This document shows, piece by piece, positions 1 through 6,555 of a stretch of 6,555 nucleotides of DNA (positions within the stretch are counted from its first letter, which is position 1; each line of letters opens with the position of its first letter). The translations under genes were made by a program, and so were the position numbers. The DNA comes from Actinoalloteichus_B caeruleus (GTDB lineage Bacteria > Actinomycetota > Actinomycetes > Mycobacteriales > Pseudonocardiaceae). Under the pieces are notes generated by a model. That model was not told where the DNA came from, did not search any database, and worked only from the letters and a program-made list of their open reading frames with translations. Location: the NCBI RefSeq assembly GCF_000718005.1, contig NZ_JODV01000039.1; one strand, 5' to 3'.

Positions 1-252
1 GTGGAGGCAGCGCTGCTCGCGGCCCCCGACGTGATCGACGCCGTCGTCCTCGCTCGTGGCGACGACGGCAGGAAACACCTCGCCGCCTACGTCGTCCCCA
101 TCGAACCTGGAGAGGCGGCCGAGACGAGGATCGTCTCGTATCTCGAGGACCGGCTTCCCGACTACATGGTGCCGACACGCGTGGTGACGATGCGGGCACT
201 GCCGCTGACGACCAACGGCAAGGTCGATCGATACGCTCTACCCGAGGTCGAC
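1..252 (+). other. Adenylation domain of upstream module, C-terminal end only
   Basis: Residues 1-84 form the end of the small mobile C-terminal subdomain of an A domain, which activates an amino acid as its aminoacyl-AMP and loads it on the next carrier. Visible are the A9-like stretch LPDYMVP (about 52-58) and the A10 motif NGKVDR (72-77), whose Lys74 corresponds to the catalytic lysine (Lys517 in GrsA) that contacts substrate and ATP. The substrate-binding pocket lies upstream of the window, so the amino acid cannot be predicted. Confidence 0.93.
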
Positions 253-3200
253 CTCACCGAGCGGTTCGTCGCAGGGCCGGAGGTCCACGTCCCGCCCCGG
301 ACCGAGGTCCAGCGTGTGCTCACCGAGATCTGGGCCGACGTGACACGGGCGGACCGAGTCGGCATCCGGGACAACTTCTTCACCCTGGGCGGCGACTCGA
401 TCCTGGCCCTCCAGATCCTCGCCCGCGCGCAACGCGCGGGGATCGTCATGTCCTCCCGCGACATCTTCCAGCACCAGACGGTGGAGGCGCTGAGCTCGGT
501 CGTCACCATGGCCGAGGCCGCTCACCAGCCGCCGAGCGACACGACCACGGACCACGCCCCGGCACCGCTCACACCTATCCAGGCGTTCTCCTTCGAAGCG
601 TTCGACGCACCCGAGGAGCTCACCCAGTACGTGCTCGTCGACCTGGATCCCGAGGTCGACCGAAGAAGGTTGCGCGCCGCGATCAACGCCCTCAGCCAGC
701 ACCACGCGGCACTCCGGACCAGGTTCATCAGTGACGGCGATACGTGGACGCAGCGCGTGGGCGACAGGGAGGCCCGCCAGGTCGACCTGCGCACGGTCTC
801 GCTGGGCGCACCGGACGAGCGCGACGTTCAACCAGCCCTCGACGAGGAGGTCAGGAAAGCGCAGCACCTGGTGTCGCTGACCGGGGACAGCCTGTTCGCC
901 GCAGTGCTGTTCGACCTCGGCCACGGCCGTCGCCCCCGCCTGCTGCTGACCGCGCACCACCTCGTGGTGGACAGCGTCAGCTGGCGCATCCTCCTCGAGG
1001 ACCTCCACGAGGCCTACACGCGGATCGACGACGGCCGACCAGTCGATCTCGGCCCGGTCACCAGCACCGTGACGCAGTGGGCACGCCGGCTGCGAGATCA
1101 CGCCACGGCCGGCGGTTTCGACGACGAGTTGCCCTACTGGCACGGGTACCGGGACTGGTCGAACCCCGGTCTTCCCCTCGACGGAGCGGGACCGAACACG
1201 GTGGGCAGCGAGGCGTCGATCACGGTCCACCTCGACCGCGCGGAAACCCAGGCTCTCCTCCGTGACGTGCCCGATGTCTACCGCACGGAGATCAACGACG
1301 TGCTCATCGCCGCCCTCGGTGCGGTCCTCCGGGACTGGACGGGACGGGACCGCGTCCTCATCGGGCTCGAGGGCCACGGTCGAGAAGACGTCTTCGACGA
1401 CATCGACCTGAGCCGCACCGTCGGTTGGTTCACCTCGTACTTCCCGGTCACCATCGACCTCACCGGCGCTACGGACGAGCGCACGCTGCTCACGACCGTC
1501 AAGGAACAGCTCCGGGCGGTTCCCCGGCGGGGGCTGGGGTACGGGGCGTTGCGGTACTCACGGGAAGAGCCAGGGCTCGCCGGCGAACCGTATCCGGAGG
1601 TAGGCCTGAACTACCTGGGACAACTCCACAACGCGGGGACGCACGACGGCCTTCTCCGCTCCACCCCCGAGATCCACCTCCACCAGCGGTCGGACGACCA
1701 GCGCATGCACGTCCTCGACGTCGTGGGGGCGGTCACGGGAGGACTTCTCACGTTCACCTTCACCTTCTCGGTCAATCGCCACGGCCACGCGACGATCTCG
1801 GGCCTGGCTGAGCGTTTCACTAGCGCACTCCGGCGGCTACTGGTGCACTGCCTGACTCCGGGGGCCGGAGGACGGACTCCCTCCGACTTCCCGCTCGCCG
1901 AGCTTGAACAGCCGGAGCTCGACCGGGTGGTGGGAGACGGGCGGCACGTCCACGACGTGTACCCCCTCACTCCCATGCAGACCGGCATGCTGTTCCACAC
2001 CCTGATGAGTGGGGAGGAGTCGACGCGGTACCTGGAGCAGGCGTGGCTCTCACCCGAGGGCCTGGAGGAACCCGAACTGGTCGCGCGGGCGCTCCGCAGG
2101 GTCGTGGCACGGATCGACGTGCTCCGGACCGCCGTGGTCTGGGAAGGACTGCCGCGACCGCTGCAGGTCGTGCACCAGGACGCCGAGGTCCCCATCACCG
2201 TCCTGGACTGGAGCGGTCACGACGAGGCTGCCCGGATGGAGGCTGCCCGCACCTTCCTCGAGCGGGAGCGGGCTCAGGGTGTCGACCTGGGCCGAGCACC
2301 CCTCCTTCGCCTGGGCATCGCGGTGCTGCCCGGCCGGCGGCTACGACTGATGTGGACCTTCCACCACATCCTGTTCGATGGCTGGAGCCTGATGGGCATC
2401 CTGACAGAACTGTTCGGGGAGTACACCGCTCTCGAGTCCGGCCGGGCGTTCGAACCGCCCGTCCGCCCGCCCTACCGCGTCTTCGTCGAATGGCTGGAGA
2501 ACCGGGACACGGCTGCCGACGAGACCTACTGGCGCTCGGTGCTCGCTCCGCTGGGCGCCCCGTCGGTGCTTCCACTCGACCGGCCCCAGAACGGCGGCCA
2601 CCGCACCTTCTCCTCCGAGCACGTGGTGCTGCGCCTCGACCCGGACCTGACCGCGCGCATTAGTGCGTTGGCCCGGAACGCTCGTCTCACGCTGAACACC
2701 ATCGTGCAAGGTGTTTGGGCCGTGGCCCTCTCCCGTTACACCGGCCAGGGGACGGTCTGTTTCGGTGTGGCGTCCTCAGGCCGACCCGCTGACCTGCCGG
2801 GCGTCGAGTCGATGATCGGACTGTTCATCAACACGTTGCCCGCCTGCGTCGAGGTCAGGCACGAGCAGGACCTCCTGCCATGGCTGCGCGCGTTGCAGGC
2901 GGAACAGGCGACCGCGCGGCACCACGAGCACGTCTCGCTCGCCCAGGTCCAGTCCTGGGCCGAGGTGGCGGGAGGAGGCCCGCTCTTCGACAGCGTCGTG
3001 GTGTTCGAGAACTACCCGGTGGACCCCCGGATGGCGGCGGAACGAGGACTGGTCGTCTCCGAGATCGGCAAGACCACGGGAACGAACTACGCGTTGGCCC
3101 TCGCCGTGTACCCGGGGGACACGTTCGTTCTCGAACTGCACCACGACCCCGAGGTCCTCGACCGAAGTACCGTCGAACGCTTCGCCGAGCACCTCCGGAC

Positions 3201-5106
3201 CCTCCTGGGAGGCCTGGAACGGAACCCGCGCCGGACCGTCGGCGAGCTACCAATGCTGCCGCCGAGGGAGGAGTCGACCATCGAGGCCTGGTCGGGCTCG
3301 ACCTCGGACGCGAACACCGATCAGCCGGTCCACACGGCCATCAGCTGGTGGTGCTCGCGCCGGCCAGACTCCGACGCGGTGGTGCACCACGGCCAGCGAC
3401 TGACCTACGCGGAACTCGACGAACGCGCCAACCGACTGGCCAACTACCTGGTCGGGTTGGGAGTGGGTCCGGATTCCGTAGTCGGGCTGGCCCTCGACGT
3501 CGGGATCGACCTCATCGTCGCGGTGCTCGCCGTTCTCAGGGCGAATGCCGCCTGCCTGCCCCTCGATTCCGGCTACCCCGGTGAACGACTCGGGATGATG
3601 CTCTCCGAAACCCGCCCGGACCTCGTGCTGGCACACGCCGTGCGCGCGGACGCGCTTCCTCCGGGGGAGTGGGGCGTCGTCAGCCTCGACGAGGTCCGTG
3701 AGGTCGTCGCCCGGCAGTCACGTGACGCACCGGTCGGTCCGGGTTCCGCCCGAGGGCTGGCATACGTCGTCTACACCTCCGGTTCCACGGGGCGACCGAA
3801 GGGTGTGATGGTCGAGCACCGCTCACTGCGGAACCTCGTCTCCGCCGCCCGGACCGCCTACGGGTTGACGCCGGGCAGTCGGGTCCTCCAGGTCTACTCG
3901 ATGAGCTTCGACGGCGGGATCCAGGACGTGTTCATGACGCTGGCCACGGGCGGCACTCTGGTCCTCGTCGACTCGGAGCGACGGACCGACGTCGTCCACA
4001 TCGAGGAGGTCGCGCGGGCCGAGGAGGTCACCGTGGCGATCCTGCCGCAGGCGGTCCTCACGGCCCTCGACCGTGACAACCTTCCCGCGCTGCGCTGCGT
4101 CGGCAGTGGCGGCGACGTTCTCTCCGCGGATCTCGCGCGCGCCTGGGCGAGCAGCCGCCGAATCGTGAACATCTACGGCCCCAGCGAGACGACCATCGCG
4201 GTCACCCTGTTCCCGGTCCCGCTTGGAACCACCCCGGGCAGCATCCCGCTGGGCCGACCCATTCCCAATGTGCGGTTCCACGTCCTCGACGGCTACCTGC
4301 GGCCCGTCCCGGTAGGAGTCGTCGGGGAACTGCACGTGGGAGGAGTTGGCGTGGCACGCGGTTATGTTCGGCAACCGGTGCGCACGGCCGAACGCTTCGT
4401 TGCCGATCCGTTCGGAGCTCCTGGCGCTCGGCTGTACCGCACCGGCGACCTCGTGCGCTGGAACGCCCAGGGGATGCTCGAATTCGCGGGTCGCGCCGAC
4501 GACCAGGTCAAGATCCGAGGTTTCCGCGTCGAACTGGCGGAAGTCGAGAACGCGATCGTCCGCCACCCCACGGTCGGTGCGGCCGTGGTCGTAGCGGTGG
4601 AGGACACTTCCGACCACCGGCGCCTGGTCGCCTACGTCGTTCCGAGCGGAACGACGTCGGAGGTGCCATTGGCCGAGCTGCGCTCCCACTTGGCGGAGCT
4701 GTTGCCTGACTACATGGTGCCCGCCCGGTACGTCGCGGTCGACGACCTGCCGCTCACCGCGAACGGGAAGGTGGACCGTCGACTCCTGTCGGAGGTGGGC
4801 CCAGGGGAACAGCAGGCGACACGGCACGTTCCGCCGAGTACTCCGACTGAGGAGGCACTGGCCGACCTGTGGGTCGAAGTGCTCGCGCTCGACGAGGTCA
4901 GCGCGATGGATGACTTCTTCGACCTGGGTGGCGACTCGATCAGCAGTATCCGGCTGGTCTCCCGCATCCGTCAGACCTTCGAGATCGACGTTTCGCCCCG
5001 TGACCTGTTCGAGCACAGAACGATCGTCGATCTCGGAGCGGTCGTGGGGAACAGGATCCTGGAGAAGTGGGAACGGGTCGTGGACGGAGCTGGCGGCCGT
5101 GGCTAG
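1..5106 (+). CDS. Non-ribosomal peptide synthetase, 5'-partial: (A)-T-E-C(DCL)-A-T
   Basis: This is the C-terminal 1,701 residues of a multimodular NRPS that assembles a peptide on carrier-bound thioesters in the cytoplasm. Domains in order: end of an A domain (residues 1-84, A10 motif NGKVDR at 72-77), carrier T1 (about 98-168, LGGDSI, Ser133), E domain (about 187-618), DCL condensation domain (about 650-1088), complete A domain (about 1108-1600) and carrier T2 (about 1611-1680, Ser1646), then a 21-residue tail. It has no thioesterase, so it hands its chain to another protein, most likely the one encoded 13 bases downstream. The first codon, GTG, is not a real start: residues 1-15 continue the segment that normally follows motif A8 inside an A domain, so the gene begins upstream. 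The stop is TAG at 5104-5106. All catalytic residues I looked for in the complete domains are present. The family is certain; the product peptide is unknown. Confidence 0.97.
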   Translation: MEAALLAAPDVIDAVVLARGDDGRKHLAAYVVPIEPGEAAETRIVSYLEDRLPDYMVPTRVVTMRALPLTTNGKVDRYALPEVDLTERFVAGPEVHVPPRTEVQRVLTEIWADVTRADRVGIRDNFFTLGGDSILALQILARAQRAGIVMSSRDIFQHQTVEALSSVVTMAEAAHQPPSDTTTDHAPAPLTPIQAFSFEAFDAPEELTQYVLVDLDPEVDRRRLRAAINALSQHHAALRTRFISDGDTWTQRVGDREARQVDLRTVSLGAPDERDVQPALDEEVRKAQHLVSLTGDSLFAAVLFDLGHGRRPRLLLTAHHLVVDSVSWRILLEDLHEAYTRIDDGRPVDLGPVTSTVTQWARRLRDHATAGGFDDELPYWHGYRDWSNPGLPLDGAGPNTVGSEASITVHLDRAETQALLRDVPDVYRTEINDVLIAALGAVLRDWTGRDRVLIGLEGHGREDVFDDIDLSRTVGWFTSYFPVTIDLTGATDERTLLTTVKEQLRAVPRRGLGYGALRYSREEPGLAGEPYPEVGLNYLGQLHNAGTHDGLLRSTPEIHLHQRSDDQRMHVLDVVGAVTGGLLTFTFTFSVNRHGHATISGLAERFTSALRRLLVHCLTPGAGGRTPSDFPLAELEQPELDRVVGDGRHVHDVYPLTPMQTGMLFHTLMSGEESTRYLEQAWLSPEGLEEPELVARALRRVVARIDVLRTAVVWEGLPRPLQVVHQDAEVPITVLDWSGHDEAARMEAARTFLERERAQGVDLGRAPLLRLGIAVLPGRRLRLMWTFHHILFDGWSLMGILTELFGEYTALESGRAFEPPVRPPYRVFVEWLENRDTAADETYWRSVLAPLGAPSVLPLDRPQNGGHRTFSSEHVVLRLDPDLTARISALARNARLTLNTIVQGVWAVALSRYTGQGTVCFGVASSGRPADLPGVESMIGLFINTLPACVEVRHEQDLLPWLRALQAEQATARHHEHVSLAQVQSWAEVAGGGPLFDSVVVFENYPVDPRMAAERGLVVSEIGKTTGTNYALALAVYPGDTFVLELHHDPEVLDRSTVERFAEHLRTLLGGLERNPRRTVGELPMLPPREESTIEAWSGSTSDANTDQPVHTAISWWCSRRPDSDAVVHHGQRLTYAELDERANRLANYLVGLGVGPDSVVGLALDVGIDLIVAVLAVLRANAACLPLDSGYPGERLGMMLSETRPDLVLAHAVRADALPPGEWGVVSLDEVREVVARQSRDAPVGPGSARGLAYVVYTSGSTGRPKGVMVEHRSLRNLVSAARTAYGLTPGSRVLQVYSMSFDGGIQDVFMTLATGGTLVLVDSERRTDVVHIEEVARAEEVTVAILPQAVLTALDRDNLPALRCVGSGGDVLSADLARAWASSRRIVNIYGPSETTIAVTLFPVPLGTTPGSIPLGRPIPNVRFHVLDGYLRPVPVGVVGELHVGGVGVARGYVRQPVRTAERFVADPFGAPGARLYRTGDLVRWNAQGMLEFAGRADDQVKIRGFRVELAEVENAIVRHPTVGAAVVVAVEDTSDHRRLVAYVVPSGTTSEVPLAELRSHLAELLPDYMVPARYVAVDDLPLTANGKVDRRLLSEVGPGEQQATRHVPPSTPTEEALADLWVEVLALDEVSAMDDFFDLGGDSISSIRLVSRIRQTFEIDVSPRDLFEHRTIVDLGAVVGNRILEKWERVVDGAGGRG
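292..504 (+). other. Peptidyl carrier domain T1
   Basis: Residues about 98-168 form a carrier domain whose Ser133 in LGGDSI (129-134) receives the 4'-phosphopantetheine arm. Asp before the serine, rather than the commoner His, is the form usually found in carriers that serve an epimerization domain. An E domain follows directly, so the motif agrees with the context. The flanking DNFFTLGG pattern is also typical. Confidence 0.95.
559..1854 (+). other. Epimerization (E) domain
   Basis: Residues about 187-618 form an E domain, which interconverts the L and D forms of the carrier-bound residue by shifting its alpha proton. Motifs seen: PIQ of E1 (191-193), HHLVVDSVSW (E2, 319-328), EGHGRE (E4, 457-462), RTVGWFTSYFP (E5, 472-482), PRRGLGYGALRY (E6) and NYLGQ (E7, 537-541). 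The two residues known to matter for catalysis in the family, the second His of HHxxxD (His320) and the Glu of EGHGRE (Glu457), are both present, so the domain should be active. EGHGRE and NYLGQ distinguish it from a condensation domain. The E1 region is divergent: PIQ is followed by AFSFE rather than the usual aromatic WF pair. Confidence 0.95.
1948..3264 (+). other. Condensation domain, DCL type
   Basis: Residues about 650-1088 form a condensation domain that makes the peptide bond between the upstream chain and the residue on T2. Seen are the C1 motif YPLTPMQTGMLFH (654-666), the catalytic C3 motif HHILFDG (788-794, His789 as the general catalytic His), the IGLFINTLP segment near 2817-2840, and a LFDSVVVFENYP segment near 2983-3018. 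The YPLxPMQxGMLFH form of C1 is characteristic of domains that accept a D-configured donor, and this one follows an E domain, so the type fits its position. Confidence 0.93.
3322..4800 (+). other. Complete adenylation domain, substrate not assignable
   Basis: Residues about 1108-1600 form a full A domain. Core motifs: LTYAEL (A1, 1134-1139), divergent A2 around 1179-1196, YTSGSTGRPKG (A3 P-loop, 1258-1268), FDGGIQDVF (A4, 1303-1311), NIYGPSE (A5, 1390-1396), YRTGDL (A7, 1479-1484), GRADDQVKIRGFRVEL (A8, 1497-1512) and NGKVDR (A10, 1588-1593, catalytic Lys1590). Hand alignment to GrsA gives the pocket residues Asp1304, Gly1305, Gln1308, Ile1347, Gly1368, Gly1370, Ile1391, Ile1399, Ala1400 and Lys1590. 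The Asp at position 235 (GrsA numbering) indicates an ordinary alpha-amino acid. The code matches no substrate signature I can recall. Three glycines suggest a roomy pocket, and Gln at 239 also occurs in proline-, pipecolate- and glutamine-activating domains, but the other positions do not match those. Confidence 0.95.
4831..5040 (+). other. Peptidyl carrier domain T2
   Basis: Residues about 1611-1680 form a carrier domain with Ser1646 in LGGDSI (1642-1647) as the phosphopantetheine site, preceded by MDDFFD. It holds the residue activated by the A domain at 3322-4800, joined to the upstream chain. The Asp before Ser is the form often linked to E domains, yet no E domain follows and the protein ends soon after. 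This carrier probably delivers to the condensation domain of the next protein. Confidence 0.94.
5041..5103 (+). other. C-terminal tail after T2, possible docking segment
   Basis: The last 21 residues (1681-1701) contain a short segment that could form an amphipathic helix (ILEKWERVV), followed by a Gly-rich end. NRPS subunits that pass a chain to a separate protein often end in a short communication helix. The next gene encodes a protein with a charged helical N-terminus, so this tail could be the donor half of such a pair. I cannot match it to a named docking class. The assignment is inferred from position and helix propensity. Confidence 0.35.
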
Positions 5107-5109
5107 ATC

Positions 5110-5117
5110 GGAGAAGG
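5110..5117 (+). promoter_or_regulatory. Ribosome binding site for second NRPS gene
   Basis: GGAGAAGG lies six bases (counting from its GGAG core) before the ATG at 5120 and is a strong Shine-Dalgarno match. It supports ATG 5120 as the start. An alternative in-frame GTG at 5099, overlapping the upstream stop, has its own GGAG at 5086-5089, nine bases before it. That start would add seven residues and couple the two genes by overlap. Confidence 0.75.
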
Positions 5118-5119
5118 TC

Positions 5120-6555
5120 ATGAACTCCTCCATTTCCCAGGACCGCCTGGACGCGCTCCCGGAGCATGTGCGTGAGCTCGTCCGCCGGCAGCTGGCTGGT
5201 GGGGTCGAGCGCACCACCGAACGGGACGGGCTCGTTCCCGTGGATCGGGGTCGGATCGTTCCGCAGGCGAGCGCGCAGCAGCGCCTGTGGTTCCTGCACG
5301 AGCTGGACCCGAACTCGGTGGAGTACGGGGCTCCGAAGGTCCTCCGCCTCACTGGGCGGCTCGACGCGGACGCGTTGGCACACGCGGTCAGGGCGCTCGT
5401 CCAGCGGCACGAGCCGCTCCGGACTACGTTCGCCACTCAGGACGGGGTTGGCGTCCAGGTCGTCCACGCCTCGGCTGAGGCACCGGTGGTGAGGATCGAC
5501 CTGGGGGACCATGACCGGGAACGGGCGGGGGCCGAACTCGACGGGGTCCTGCGGAGCGAGGTCGGGCGTCCCTTCGATCTGGAGAACGGGCCGCTGTTGA
5601 GGGTTGTCCTCGTTCGGTTGGCCGCCGACGAGCACGTCCTCATGCTCAACACGCACCACATCGTCAGCGACGGCTGGTCGATGGCCCTGCTGGTCGACGA
5701 CCTGATGGCGTTGTACGCCGCAGCGGTGCGGGGTGCAGAGCCCTCGCTCCCGGAGCTGCCGCTCCAGTACGTCGACTATGCCGCCTGGGAACAGTCCGGA
5801 CAGGATGACTCCAGGCAGCGGGGCCAGTTGGACTACTGGCGGAAGCAGCTGGACGGGCTGACGCCCGCCGAACTCCCCACCGATCGCCCTCGACCAGCCA
5901 TCCGCAGTGGACGCGGTGCGCTCCACGTGTTCGACGTGGACCGTGACCTGGTGGCAGCACTGCGCGAGATGTCCAGGAGGGAAGGTGCGACCGTCTTCAC
6001 GGTGCTGGTCGCAGCGACCAGGGTGCTTCTCGCGCACTACTCGGGCAGCCAGGACATCGGTGTGGGCACCGTGACATCCGGCCGAGGTCGCCCCGAACTC
6101 GAGCGCATGGTCGGTGTCTTCATCAACACGGTGGTGCTTCGCGGCCAGGTGGACGAGACACTGCCCTTCACGGCGCTCCTCGCCCGGGAAAGGCAGACGA
6201 TGTGGGACGCCCTCGCCAACCAGGACGTCCCGTTCCAGCGCCTGGTGAGCGTCCTGAGCCCGGACAGGGATCACAGCAGGCCACCGCTGGTGCAGGTGAT
6301 GATCAACTACCAGAACGCGCCGTCCCACGCGGCGCGGGGGGCAGGACTGCACCTGGAGGACGTCGTCCCGCCCGTGGTCAGCGCGAACCTGGACCTCGGC
6401 ATCGACTTCTACGAGCGTGACGGTGGTCTCCGGACGTACGTCGAGTACAACACGGACCTGTTCGATGGGGGGACGATCGCCCGTCTCGGGCAGCATCTCC
6501 ACACCCTGCTGCGGTCCCTGCTCGATCACCCCACCCAACCCCTGCGCACCCTGAC
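5120..6555 (+). CDS. Non-ribosomal peptide synthetase, 3'-partial: N-terminal leader and C (LCL) domain
   Basis: This gene starts 13 bases after the stop of the preceding NRPS gene, in another frame, and is open to the right edge, giving 478 full codons. Residues 1 to about 48 are a leader with a charged helix (DRLDALPEHVRELVRRQLAGG, within 8-28) of the kind that precedes many NRPS condensation domains. Residues about 49-478 are a nearly complete condensation domain. Tight spacing and shared strand indicate one transcript with the upstream gene, and the protein presumably takes the chain from its T2 carrier. An A domain is expected next, beyond the window. The start is chosen from the strong ribosome binding site at 5110-5117; GTG 5099 is the alternative. 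The frame has no stop in the window and every condensation motif is in it, so the coding call is firm. Confidence 0.95.
   Translation, partial: MNSSISQDRLDALPEHVRELVRRQLAGGVERTTERDGLVPVDRGRIVPQASAQQRLWFLHELDPNSVEYGAPKVLRLTGRLDADALAHAVRALVQRHEPLRTTFATQDGVGVQVVHASAEAPVVRIDLGDHDRERAGAELDGVLRSEVGRPFDLENGPLLRVVLVRLAADEHVLMLNTHHIVSDGWSMALLVDDLMALYAAAVRGAEPSLPELPLQYVDYAAWEQSGQDDSRQRGQLDYWRKQLDGLTPAELPTDRPRPAIRSGRGALHVFDVDRDLVAALREMSRREGATVFTVLVAATRVLLAHYSGSQDIGVGTVTSGRGRPELERMVGVFINTVVLRGQVDETLPFTALLARERQTMWDALANQDVPFQRLVSVLSPDRDHSRPPLVQVMINYQNAPSHAARGAGLHLEDVVPPVVSANLDLGIDFYERDGGLRTYVEYNTDLFDGGTIARLGQHLHTLLRSLLDHPTQPLRTL
5264..6555 (+). other. Condensation domain, LCL type
   Basis: Residues about 49 to the window edge carry SAQQRLWFL (C1, 51-59), RHEPLRTTF (C2, 96-104), HHIVSDGWS (C3, 179-187, catalytic His180), YVDYAAWE (C4, 217-224), VGVFINTV (C5, 331-338), NQDVPFQRL (C6, 367-375) and RDHSRPPL (C7, 383-390). 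The AQxRLWFL form of C1, RHExLRTxF and HHIxSDGWS are typical of domains that use an L-configured donor, distinct from the YPLTPMQ form at 1960-1998. This agrees with the lack of an E domain in the module before it. The C1-C7 set is complete, so the domain should be functional. Confidence 0.92.

Noticed and set aside
1..3. GTG at position 1 as a true start codon
   Set aside because: The encoded residues are the middle of an A-domain C-terminal subdomain, just after the usual A8 motif. A gene starting here would have no upstream A core. It is a window edge.
955..984. HHLVVDSVSW read as the active site of a condensation domain with a lost Gly
   Set aside because: The surrounding EGHGRE, VGWFTSYFP and NYLGQ motifs show an epimerization domain, in which Gly at that site is not required.
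238..1377. Minus-strand open frame (379 codons) opposite T1 and E
   Set aside because: It has the same shadow character and no domain signal, while the + strand frame carries unambiguous NRPS motifs.
3901..4200. Proline or pipecolate specificity from Gln at pocket position 239
   Set aside because: Only that position, besides the near-invariant Asp and Lys, agrees with the known proline-type code, which is too weak for a substrate call.
5041..5106. End of the first protein as the end of the assembly line
   Set aside because: There is no thioesterase or reductase, and a second NRPS gene with an N-terminal condensation domain follows after 13 bases.
3823..5436. Long open frame on the minus strand (537 codons)
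   Set aside because: It is antisense to the A domain, T2 and the start of the next gene, has a low-complexity Arg/Val/Asp-rich translation and no motif. It is a GC-bias shadow.
4940..6538. Long open frame on the minus strand (532 codons)
   Set aside because: It lies antisense to clear NRPS coding sequence across both genes, and its translation shows no recognisable domain. Long antisense frames are expected in high-GC genes.

Overview
This 6,555-base window is one continuous piece of a non-ribosomal peptide synthetase (NRPS) assembly line, read entirely on the + strand. The strong G/C preference at third codon positions, long spurious open frames on the opposite strand and the NRPS motif style all suggest a high-GC actinomycete (Streptomyces, pseudonocardial or similar). 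The sequence alone does not fix the genus. I saw no RNA genes, mobile elements, CRISPR arrays or long non-coding stretches. The only gap between genes is about 13 bases.

Region 1-5106 is the 3' part of a large NRPS gene that begins upstream of the window. It encodes, in order: the C-terminal end of an adenylation (A) domain, a carrier (T/PCP) domain, an epimerization (E) domain, a condensation domain of the D-donor/L-acceptor type (DCL), a complete A domain, a second carrier domain and a short C-terminal tail. This is the end of one A-T-E module followed by a full C-A-T module. There is no thioesterase or reductase, so the chain must pass to another protein.

Region 5107-5119 holds a strong ribosome binding site. 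A second NRPS gene starts at 5120 and runs off the right edge. What is visible is a short helical leader and an almost complete condensation domain that reads as LCL type. The simplest model is collinear: the first module loads a residue and epimerizes it to D, the second adds a residue that stays L, and the next protein accepts the chain and continues it. The domain types agree with each other: E is followed by DCL, and a module without E is followed by LCL.

The least ordinary part is the complete A domain at about 3322-4800. Its substrate-pocket residues read D-G-Q-I-G-G-I-I-A-K by hand alignment to the GrsA phenylalanine A domain. I cannot match this to a substrate, and its A4 and A2 core motifs differ from consensus. 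The peptide product cannot be named from this window, and nothing here goes beyond NRPS architecture as a new class of system.
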